From assembly GCA_003176035.1 (NCBI GenBank), contig PSRL01000161.1:1-7359 (forward strand): a DNA stretch of 7,359 nt, written 5' to 3'. Below, piece after piece: positions 1 to 5,459 of the stretch (the first letter of the stretch is position 1; every line of letters starts with the position of its first letter). Below the pieces are notes generated by a model, which saw only the letters and a list, made by a program, of their open reading frames with translations, did not search any database and had not been told where the DNA came from. The stretch is from Verrucomicrobiota bacterium. GTDB taxonomy: Bacteria > Verrucomicrobiota > Verrucomicrobiia > Chthoniobacterales > Xiphinematobacteraceae. Position numbers and translations under genes: made by a program.

Positions 1-300
1 GCCGATGCGTTGAAGAATCTTCTTCTGCTGATCTGTTTACTCTCTGGCGTATGAGGGAATCTTTTTTATCTTTTCCTGTTCCTTTTCTCGAATCAGATTC
101 CAGAGAATGGTTTGCTGCCTGATAGTTCTCCTCTGATAATTCATCCTCCCTTTATTTTGCAATTTGTGGGGAAACATTGGCATTTAAAAGGGCGTTATTA
201 CTGAAGTTAGAAACCTGGCTCATAAGAAAAATTATAAATTTTTAGAAAAAATGGCGCGATCAGAACGAATGTGGAACTATCGCTCAGAAATGGACTTATG

Positions 301-342
301 CAAATTGGAAAACGAAATATTTAATTATTTTCCCAATTTTTG
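301..342. repeat. Imperfect AT-rich inverted repeat
   Basis: The left arm, about 301-312 (CAAATTGGAAAA), and the right arm, about 328-342 (TTTTCCCAATTTTTG), are reverse complements apart from one extra base in the CCC run and the end of the right arm. The loop contains the palindrome AAATATTT at 315-322. The transcript could fold on either strand. It lacks the GC-rich stem of a normal intrinsic terminator, so its role is unknown. Confidence 0.45.
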
Positions 343-352
343 ATCTAAGAGG

Positions 353-506
353 CTGTCTTAAAATTTAGACAGATTGATTCCGCTAATATTTCAATTATTT
401 CGCAAAGCCCTTCGCTTGGGAGTATTAGCACCCTCACTTTTGTGTTCTTAACACATCCGCCATGACACTCCGGCCTTCCTAGGTTTTAGGATAGCTTCTA
501 CAAGCT
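353..506. repeat. Cluster of five short inverted repeats
   Basis: Five potential hairpins follow each other. They are 353-372 (CTGTCT/AGACAG), 382-429 (GCTAATATT pairing with AGTATTAGC, eight Watson-Crick pairs and one G-T pair), 441-455 (TGTGTT, CTT loop, AACACA), 477-491 (TCCTA/TAGGA) and 493-506 (AGCTT/AAGCT). They lie just downstream of the minus-strand aminotransferase gene, so they would be in its 3' untranslated region. None is followed by a T-run on either strand, so they are not classic terminators. They could be a structured RNA, an RNA-stabilising 3' end, or chance. Confidence 0.4.
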
Positions 507-530
507 CCCAGAGAATTTATCCGACAGGCG

Positions 531-1697
531 TCAGCCTCTGAGAGAGTCCACAAATTCAGCCATGCGCGTCATCGCCACCTTGATTTGATCCAGACTGGTA
601 GCATAACTGCAACGCACGTGGTCACCGCAGTTGGAACCGAAAGCATCACCGGGCACCACGGCGACTTTGTGCTCTTGCAGAAGCCGCATGGAAAAATCAC
701 GTCCGCTCAAACCGGTTCCGCTGACTTTTGGGAAAACATAAAAAGCTCCGCGCGGCTTAACACATTCCAACCCCATGTCGTTCAATGAGCGTACAATAAC
801 ATTACGACGCATTTCATATTCCCGTCTCATTGCGGCGACAGCCGGTTCGCCGCGTTCCAAAGCCTCGATTCCCGCCTCTTGTCCCATAGTCGGTGCGCAG
901 AGGATGGCATATTGATGAATTTTCATCATGGCTTCGATGATTTCGGTTGGACCGCACGCAAAACCAATGCGCCACCCGGTCATTGCAAATGCCTTGGATA
1001 GCCCGTGCAATAAGATGGTTCGCTCTTTCATGCCCGGTTGGGCAGCGATGGTGTGATGCGATGCCCCATCATAAGTTAATTCACTGTAAATTTCATCAGT
1101 CAGTACGACCAGATGATACTTCACACAAATCGCAGCGATCCGTTCCAACTCTTCAGGAGGTATCGTGGCACCACTTGGATTCGTCGGAAAATTGAGCATC
1201 AATACTCGGGTACGAGGTCCGATCGCTTTTTCCACATCCGATGCCTTAAGAATAAAATTCTCTTCCCACTTAGTGGGGATTGCACGCCCTCTTCCGCCCG
1301 CTAATAGGATGGAGGGAGAATAGGAAACATAGCAGGGCTCATGGTAAAGCACTTCGTCTCCCGGGTTTAATAATGCGCGTAAAGCAACATCCAGCGCTTC
1401 CGAAACGCCAACTGAAACCAAAATTTCGCCAAGCGGTTCATAGGACACTCCAAGGTGTCCTTTAATATAGGTCGAAATCGCCCGACGAAACCTAGGCAGC
1501 CCCAGATTGGAGGTATAACCAGTCCGCCCTCGCTCCAAACTGTGGATGGCTGCCTCCCGAATATTCCACGGGGTCGCAAAATCAGGTTCCCCAATTCCCA
1601 AGGAAATCACATCTTCCATGGATTGCACGATTTCAAAAAAATCCCGAATGCCAGAACGAGGAATTCGGCTCACCACCTCGGAAATCGGGATGCTCAT
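531..1697 (-). CDS. Class I/II aminotransferase (PLP-dependent), YugH/AlaT-like
   Basis: This is a cytoplasmic PLP enzyme of the aspartate-aminotransferase fold (type I), 388 residues, full length for the family. Visible landmarks are the N-terminal GEPDF motif at 36-40, the NPSG loop with PLP-contacting N173, D201 and Y204 in the LTDEIY segment, the Schiff-base lysine K235 within SKAFAMTGWR, and R362 as the likely carboxylate-binding arginine. All catalytic residues are present. The ATG start at 1697-1695 overlaps the TGA of the upstream regulator by 4 bases, which fixes the start and implies coupled translation. The overall pattern and the Lrp-type partner resemble the Bacillus YugG/YugH (AlaR/AlaT) pair, so alanine or another amino acid is a reasonable amino donor. 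Substrate cannot be read from the sequence, and aspartate or aromatic specificity remains possible. Confidence 0.93.
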   Translation of the reverse strand: MSIPISEVVSRIPRSGIRDFFEIVQSMEDVISLGIGEPDFATPWNIREAAIHSLERGRTGYTSNLGLPRFRRAISTYIKGHLGVSYEPLGEILVSVGVSEALDVALRALLNPGDEVLYHEPCYVSYSPSILLAGGRGRAIPTKWEENFILKASDVEKAIGPRTRVLMLNFPTNPSGATIPPEELERIAAICVKYHLVVLTDEIYSELTYDGASHHTIAAQPGMKERTILLHGLSKAFAMTGWRIGFACGPTEIIEAMMKIHQYAILCAPTMGQEAGIEALERGEPAVAAMRREYEMRRNVIVRSLNDMGLECVKPRGAFYVFPKVSGTGLSGRDFSMRLLQEHKVAVVPGDAFGSNCGDHVRCSYATSLDQIKVAMTRMAEFVDSLRG

Positions 1698-2182
1698 GGG
1701 GCGACAGTCAACCTCTCCGGAGTCGCATCCATCTGATAAAACGTTCCGTTTTCTTTGTATGTTTTTAATTTAAAGTTCGTTACAGTGGACTGGACGGCTT
1801 CGATGGTGCTCAGCTTTTCGGCAACAAATGATGCCACATGGCGAATGTTAGGGGCTTCGACTACGATGAGAAGGTCCTGACTGCCACTCATTAAATAGCA
1901 GCTTTGAACTTCTTCAAAACGGGCTATCCTTTGGGCAATTCGGTCAAATCCCCCTTCCCGTTCCGGAGTCAATTTCACCTCAATCATGGCGGCGACTGCC
2001 CCATGATTGCATTTCTCCCGGTTCACAATCGCCTGATAACCCAGGATGACGCCCTGTTTTTCCAGTTCAGCGATACGGCCTTCCACCTGTTCCAAAGATA
2101 GATCCAGTAGCCGCGCAATCTCAGTATGGGGCATCGTGGCATCGTTTCGCAGAATGTGAATTAAGGCATCCATGAGGCTCAT
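1694..2182 (-). CDS. Lrp/AsnC-family transcriptional regulator
   Basis: This is a 162-residue feast/famine regulator. Residues about 5-60 form the winged helix-turn-helix, with the typical order of an isoleucine/leucine-rich first helix, TEIARLLDLS and a recognition helix ending before GVILGY. Residues about 65-145 form the RAM effector and oligomerisation domain, including the characteristic YLMSGSQDLL strand-turn and the KTYKENGTF segment. I chose the ATG at 2182-2180 because GGTAGAG lies a few bases upstream. A TTG at 2206 would add eight residues, and an ATG at 2173 would remove three. The gene heads the operon with the aminotransferase (4-base overlap), so it probably responds to an amino acid linked to that enzyme and may regulate its own promoter in the divergent spacer. 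The ligand is inference. Confidence 0.92.
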   Translation of the reverse strand: MSLMDALIHILRNDATMPHTEIARLLDLSLEQVEGRIAELEKQGVILGYQAIVNREKCNHGAVAAMIEVKLTPEREGGFDRIAQRIARFEEVQSCYLMSGSQDLLIVVEAPNIRHVASFVAEKLSTIEAVQSTVTNFKLKTYKENGTFYQMDATPERLTVAP

Positions 2183-2381
2183 TAAAGGCTCTACCAATAG
2201 AACCAACCGCTGGTACTGTTGTTAATAGGTTTTGGGCTTAAATGCGAGCACAAACCAACCCGTTGTTTTCACCCAGGGGCTTCAGACCCCCAGGCAGAGA
2301 GTCTCACTATCCTGATGGGTAATTTATAGCTGACCGTTGGTTTGACACCGGTAAACCCCTCTGAGAACTTCTTGCTACTTG
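2183..2381. promoter_or_regulatory. Divergent promoter/operator region
   Basis: This spacer separates the minus-strand regulator operon from the plus-strand metal transporter operon, so it must hold both promoters. The octamer AACCAACC occurs at 2201-2208 and 2253-2260, and its first seven bases recur inverted at 2336-2342 (GTTGGTT). The second and third copies extend to a perfect 9-base inverted pair, CAAACCAAC (2251-2259) and GTTGGTTTG (2336-2344). A small hairpin (GGGG/CCCC) lies at 2276-2290, and GAGAGTCTC is a palindrome at 2297-2305. TTGACA at 2342-2347 matches a -35 box, but no good -10 follows. No recognisable Zur, MntR or Fur box was found. Binding by the neighbouring Lrp-type protein is inference. 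Confidence 0.5.
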
Positions 2382-3281
2382 ATGAAACACCTATTGCTCT
2401 ATTTTCTTCTGCTAGCGGTCGGTGAGGTTGCCCTCAGCGCTCCCATCAATATAGTTGCCGCCGAAAATTTTTATGGGACCGTAGCTGAGCAAATCGGCGG
2501 CACTTCCGTAAAAGTCGCGACTATTCTGATGAATCCTCATCAGGACCCCCATGAATTCCAACCCGATGCGGCTACTGCAAAATTAGTCAGCAATGCGGAC
2601 ATACTTATTTTCAATGGCCTCGGCTACGACGATTGGATGGAAAGACTCCTCAAAGTGACGAGGAAGCCCCATCGCATTGTCATACGCGTTGCGGACCTCA
2701 TTGACGCAAAAAGCGGCGCGAACCCTCATATTTGGTACGATCCCAATGCGATTGCCGCCTTGGGAACCAAAATCGCTGAAATTTTAGGTCGACCCCAGGC
2801 AGGAGTCCTCTTTCATAAATCCATGCAACCCCTCTATGAAAAAATTGCGGCCCTCAAAAAGAGAACCTCCGGACTCAAAGTCACCGCAACTGAACCCCTG
2901 TTTGGGTATATGGCCTCCGCTCTGGGTTTTGTGATGCTCAATTCTGACTATCAATTTGCAATGTTAAACGACACGGACCCTAATTTCAAACAAACCGCAG
3001 ATTTCGAAAAAAGTCTCACCGGCAAAACAGCAAAAATACTTTTTTACAACAGCCAAGTGACCAGCCCTTCCACTGAACGAATGCAAGCCCTCGCAATGAA
3101 GTGCCACATTCCTATTGTCGGCATCACGGAAACGCAACCCCTTAATGCCAAAAACTATGTCGGCTGGATGCTTTCCGAATTGTCGGAAGTGGAAAATGCG
3201 CTTAATATCAAATCAGCAATACTTGATCATCAACGGATAAGTGGAGGAGCGCACAGAGAAACGTCGCGTCACCCCAAGTGA
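2382..3281 (+). CDS. Metal ABC transporter substrate-binding protein (Zn/Mn type)
   Basis: This 299-residue periplasmic protein belongs to the ZnuA/PsaA cluster A-I family (TroA fold). It captures a divalent metal and hands it to the permease encoded two genes downstream. Residues 1-20 form a signal peptide (basic start, leucine-rich core, cleavage near S19/A20) with no lipobox cysteine, so it should be soluble. Probable ligands are H57 in DPHEF, H116 in NPHIW and E171 in TEPLFGY. The fourth is perhaps E250 in TETQP, a position where many relatives have Asp. It belongs to the subgroup with the NDT, NSQVT and TETQP motifs. The ZnuA histidine-rich loop is absent, so Zn, Mn and Fe are all possible. 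The ATG at 2382 is preferred over an adjacent TTG at 2379; the ribosome-binding site is weak. It overlaps the ATPase gene by 4 bases. The C-terminal tail is basic with three histidines. Confidence 0.92.
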   Translation: MKHLLLYFLLLAVGEVALSAPINIVAAENFYGTVAEQIGGTSVKVATILMNPHQDPHEFQPDAATAKLVSNADILIFNGLGYDDWMERLLKVTRKPHRIVIRVADLIDAKSGANPHIWYDPNAIAALGTKIAEILGRPQAGVLFHKSMQPLYEKIAALKKRTSGLKVTATEPLFGYMASALGFVMLNSDYQFAMLNDTDPNFKQTADFEKSLTGKTAKILFYNSQVTSPSTERMQALAMKCHIPIVGITETQPLNAKNYVGWMLSELSEVENALNIKSAILDHQRISGGAHRETSRHPK

Positions 3282-4069
3282 CCAATTGCATATTCCTAGA
3301 GCAGGTGGAGATTCGCTTAGGGGGCGCCCAAATCTTCTCCCAGCTTTCCGCAGAAATTCAGCAGGGAGAATTCATTGGAGTCTTCGGGCCAAACGGCGCT
3401 GGCAAGTCAACTTTAGCAAAATCCATACTAGGCTTGTTGCCAGTGGCTTCCGGAAAAATCTCGGTGTTTGGAAGTTCCCCGGGCCGAAATAACCATCTGA
3501 TTGGTTACATGCCTCAGTTTAGGACTAATTTGGAAAACACCGCCTTAAGCGCATTTTCGATGGTGGCCGCAGTCGCCCATGGAAACCGCTGGGGATTGCC
3601 TTGGCAGGGGATAACGTTAAAAAAAGAAATTCTTGAAGTTTTAAAACTAGCTGGCGCAATGGAGTATGCCCATCGCCCCTTTTCGGTTCTCTCCGGAGGA
3701 CAGAAACATCATGTTGCTCTTGCTCAGGCACTCGTAGGAAAACCTCGACTTTTAATTCTGGATGAGCCGCTTGCAAGCCTCGATCCGGGAAATCAAATGC
3801 GCCTGATCCAATGCATCAAAAAGATCCAAACTTCCACGGGCGCTACCATTTTATTTATCGCACACGATATTAACCCTCTCCTGGGAATTATGGACCGCAT
3901 CCTTTACATGGCCGGAGGAAATGCAGCAATCGGTTCTGTTAAAAGAATCTTGACCAGCCAAGCTTTGAGCGAGCTCTATCGAGCGGAAATCCATGTCATC
4001 CGGGCAGAGGGAAGAATTTTTATCGTCGCGGCGGAAGGCAACGTCACAGAAACCGCTCGCCATGCTTAA
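3278..4069 (+). CDS. Metal ABC transporter ATP-binding protein
   Basis: This is the 263-residue cytoplasmic ATPase of the importer, ZnuC/MntB-like. All nucleotide-binding motifs are intact: Walker A GPNGAGKST at 37-45, Q-loop Q80 in GYMPQF, signature LSGGQ at 138-142, Walker B LLILDEP at 158-164, D-loop SLD at 167-169 and switch histidine H196. The signature is followed by KHH, where many relatives have QR or RQR. About 65 residues beyond the H-loop form the C-terminal tail typical of this family. The start is GTG at 3278, sharing GTGA with the stop of the binding-protein gene; an internal ATG would delete the first strand. The 3' end overlaps the permease start by 8 bases. Role and partner follow from the three-gene arrangement. 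Confidence 0.94.
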   Translation: MTNCIFLEQVEIRLGGAQIFSQLSAEIQQGEFIGVFGPNGAGKSTLAKSILGLLPVASGKISVFGSSPGRNNHLIGYMPQFRTNLENTALSAFSMVAAVAHGNRWGLPWQGITLKKEILEVLKLAGAMEYAHRPFSVLSGGQKHHVALAQALVGKPRLLILDEPLASLDPGNQMRLIQCIKKIQTSTGATILFIAHDINPLLGIMDRILYMAGGNAAIGSVKRILTSQALSELYRAEIHVIRAEGRIFIVAAEGNVTETARHA

Positions 4070-4886
4070 CACGTTAATAGAGTACATATCCTACGATTTT
4101 GTACGCAATGCCCTCCTTGCCGGTTCCTTAGCTGGCATCTTAGGAGCCGCCGTTGGCTATTTTGTCGTCGTTCGAAACGTGAGCTTTGCGGCGCATGCGC
4201 TAGCACATATCGGATTTACTGGCGCTACAGGCGCCGCACTCTTTGGCATCAGTCCGCTCAACGGAATGCTCATCATTTCGATTTTGGCTGGCGCAGGCAT
4301 GGGGCTTTCAGGCAGTCGAATTCAACGGAGCGATATGGCCATCGGTATGGTGCTCTCCCTCTGTCTCGGAATCGGAACACTGTTTCTAGCCCTTTATAAA
4401 GGCTTTGCCGGACAAGCATCGGCTATTCTTTTCGGAAATATTTTTAGCATCTCTTGGTCCCAAATTTTCCAGATCATTGTCCTGACCATAGTGAGCCTCT
4501 GCACCTTAGCTCTCTATTCCGGAAAGCTGCTCTTTGCCACCCTCCAGCCCGACCTTGCCGAAGCCCGCGGCATCTCTCTCCCACAGTTGTCCACAGCCTT
4601 CATGATTCTCCTTGGCGTGTCCGTCACCCTAGCCAGTCAGGTCGTCGGCATTTTGCTGGTCTTTGCATTGATGCTGGGCCCCGCGGGTATCGCCACGCGA
4701 CTCTTTCGCGGATTTTGGACAGCGCAGTTATCCGGCATCGGCATCGCTCTATCCTCGATTTGGTGTGGGATTCTGTTGGCCTGTTTGACGAACTGGCCTC
4801 CGAGTTTTTGGATCACAGCCATTCTCTTTGTCCTTTATCTCCTCACAGAAATTTTTTGCCGCCTCGTTTTGCAAAGAGATCGCTGA
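4062..4886 (+). CDS. Metal ABC transporter permease (ABC-3 family)
   Basis: This is a 274-residue inner-membrane protein of the ZnuB/MntC type that forms the metal channel, probably as a homodimer. It has about seven to eight hydrophobic segments. The conserved N-terminal block (FVVVRNVSFAAHALAHIG, residues about 33-50) matches the family pattern that follows TM1. The ARGI segment in the middle (about 168-171) is the usual cytoplasmic coupling region. The frame is open further upstream to 3993, but those codons lie inside the ATPase gene and read as hydrophilic shadow sequence. The ATG at 4062, overlapping the ATPase stop by 8 bases, gives the standard family N-terminus and implies translational coupling. 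No intrinsic terminator is evident after the stop, although a GGGCGCCC palindrome lies directly behind it at 4887-4894. Confidence 0.93.
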   Translation: MLNTLIEYISYDFVRNALLAGSLAGILGAAVGYFVVVRNVSFAAHALAHIGFTGATGAALFGISPLNGMLIISILAGAGMGLSGSRIQRSDMAIGMVLSLCLGIGTLFLALYKGFAGQASAILFGNIFSISWSQIFQIIVLTIVSLCTLALYSGKLLFATLQPDLAEARGISLPQLSTAFMILLGVSVTLASQVVGILLVFALMLGPAGIATRLFRGFWTAQLSGIGIALSSIWCGILLACLTNWPPSFWITAILFVLYLLTEIFCRLVLQRDR

Positions 4887-5000
4887 GGGCGCCCGCCTAA
4901 GCAAAATTCTTTAGCAAATCCTTCAAAAACTGAGCTATTCTAATTGAATATCTTGTAAATTCGATGAATTCCACAATAGTGGCTGAAAAGAAGTTGCATC

Positions 5001-5369
5001 ATGCCTAAGATTCTCTCCTCCGGAAAATCAGCTCGCTACGGAAGTTCATCCAAAACAAAAAAGCGCACCGGAACCGTAAAAAAACGCGCTACCCCTTCCT
5101 CCGGAAAAAGTAAAACTCGAAAGGGTACCTTAGGCATTCGGCGTTCTTCCGCTCCGACAGACAAACTTGCGGCCAACGCTCTGAAACTGATTGACCAAGC
5201 CGCAAAACTTCTTCGGAAGGGAGTCATTTCCGGAGCTTCGCAAAGTTTTCTTGTTCAACACGCCGCGAGAAAAAAGGCCCATGCTCTCATAGAGAACGCT
5301 TATAGTTCGCTGGGTGAAGCCCTTGAGACGGGAACCTCAGCTTTACACAAAATGCTCGGAAAAATTTGA
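5001..5369 (+). CDS. Small basic protein with disordered N-terminus, function unknown
   Basis: This is a 122-residue protein that I do not recognise with certainty. Residues 1-55 are low-complexity Ser/Thr/Gly/Lys/Arg, with 17 Lys/Arg and no acidic residue before D54, suggesting an unstructured nucleic-acid-binding arm. Residues about 56-118 look like two or three amphipathic helices. The segment from LKLIDQAAKLLRKGVI (61-76) to HAARKKA (87-93) resembles the C-terminal helices of ribosomal protein S20, but with an insertion, so homology is unproven. The pentapeptide SSGKS occurs twice (6-10, 33-37). The ATG start has AGAAG a few bases upstream. The gene stands alone between two transport operons, with its own terminator. 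A histone-like or ribosome-associated role is inference. Confidence 0.78.
   Translation: MPKILSSGKSARYGSSSKTKKRTGTVKKRATPSSGKSKTRKGTLGIRRSSAPTDKLAANALKLIDQAAKLLRKGVISGASQSFLVQHAARKKAHALIENAYSSLGEALETGTSALHKMLGKI
5016..5108 (+). repeat. 12-base in-frame direct repeat inside the basic protein gene
   Basis: TCCTCCGGAAAA occurs at 5016-5027 and again at 5097-5108, exactly 81 bases (27 codons) apart and in the same frame. Both copies encode the SSGK core of SSGKS. This may be a trace of internal duplication in the basic arm, or shared codon preference for a repeated peptide. Confidence 0.5.
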
Positions 5370-5385
5370 ATTTGCGATTCAAATT
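5363..5385. repeat. Hairpin overlapping the basic protein stop codon
   Basis: AATTTGAAT (5363-5371), a 5-base loop (TTGCG) and ATTCAAATT (5377-5385) form a perfect 9-base-pair AT-rich stem. The TGA stop at 5367-5369 lies inside the left arm. It sits 13 bases before the intrinsic terminator. There is no T-run, so it is not itself a terminator. Confidence 0.6.
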
Positions 5386-5398
5386 GCACCAGTGCCCC

Positions 5399-5432
5399 AA
5401 AAAGCACCCTGTCATCACAGGGTGCTTTTTTT
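5399..5432 (+). terminator. Rho-independent terminator after the basic protein gene
   Basis: The stem GCACCCTGT (5404-5412) pairs perfectly with ACAGGGTGC (5417-5425) around a CATC tetraloop. Five A residues before it and seven T residues after it (5426-5432) complete a canonical intrinsic terminator. The A-run could also allow termination on the minus strand. It separates the basic protein gene from the MATE operon. Confidence 0.93.
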
Positions 5433-5447
5433 AGCAACTCCTCACTC

Positions 5448-5453
5448 GAGAGG
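5448..5453 (+). promoter_or_regulatory. Ribosome-binding site of the MATE gene
   Basis: GAGAGG lies six bases before the ATG at 5460 and fixes that start. Only 27 bases separate the terminator from this ATG, so the promoter of the operon must overlap the terminator region or lie further upstream; no clear -35/-10 pair was seen. Confidence 0.7.
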
Positions 5454-5459
5454 CTTTAT

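Larger units (their letters stand above)
1..530. other. Non-coding left flank, no convincing gene
   Basis: No reading frame here is long or protein-like enough to call. The plus strand is open in frame 3 from the edge to a TGA at 120-122, immediately followed by TAG, so a 39-codon tail of an upstream gene is possible but unsupported. In frame 1 a 17-codon tail would end at 52-54. The stretch of about 180-345 is visibly AT-rich compared with the genes to its right. The remainder (349-506) is dense in short inverted repeats, listed separately. No clear T-run terminator for the minus-strand aminotransferase operon, which ends at 531, was found here. Confidence 0.6.

Noticed and set aside
37..183. 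48-codon minus-strand frame, with GGGAGG just before an internal ATG
   Set aside because: The purine run touches the internal ATG with no spacer, the frame is short, the peptide is unrecognised and there is no supporting context.
251..343. 30-codon plus-strand frame starting with ATG
   Set aside because: It lies in AT-rich DNA, has no ribosome-binding site and overlaps the hairpin at 301-342; not distinguishable from chance.
2342..2370. TTGACA promoter for the metal importer
   Set aside because: The -35 match is perfect, but at 17 bases spacing the -10 would be GAACTT, which matches the consensus poorly; kept only as a note in the spacer entry.
4454..4900. 148-codon plus-strand frame inside the permease gene
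   Set aside because: It overlaps the well-supported permease in another frame and its translation is rich in Pro, His, Arg and Ser, typical of a shadow frame.
4887..5000. Promoter or terminator between the permease and the basic protein gene
   Set aside because: TATTCT at 4936-4941 could be a -10 box, but no -35 lies at the right distance. The GGGCGCCC palindrome and the AATTC/GAATT repeat at 4958-4970 lack a T-run.
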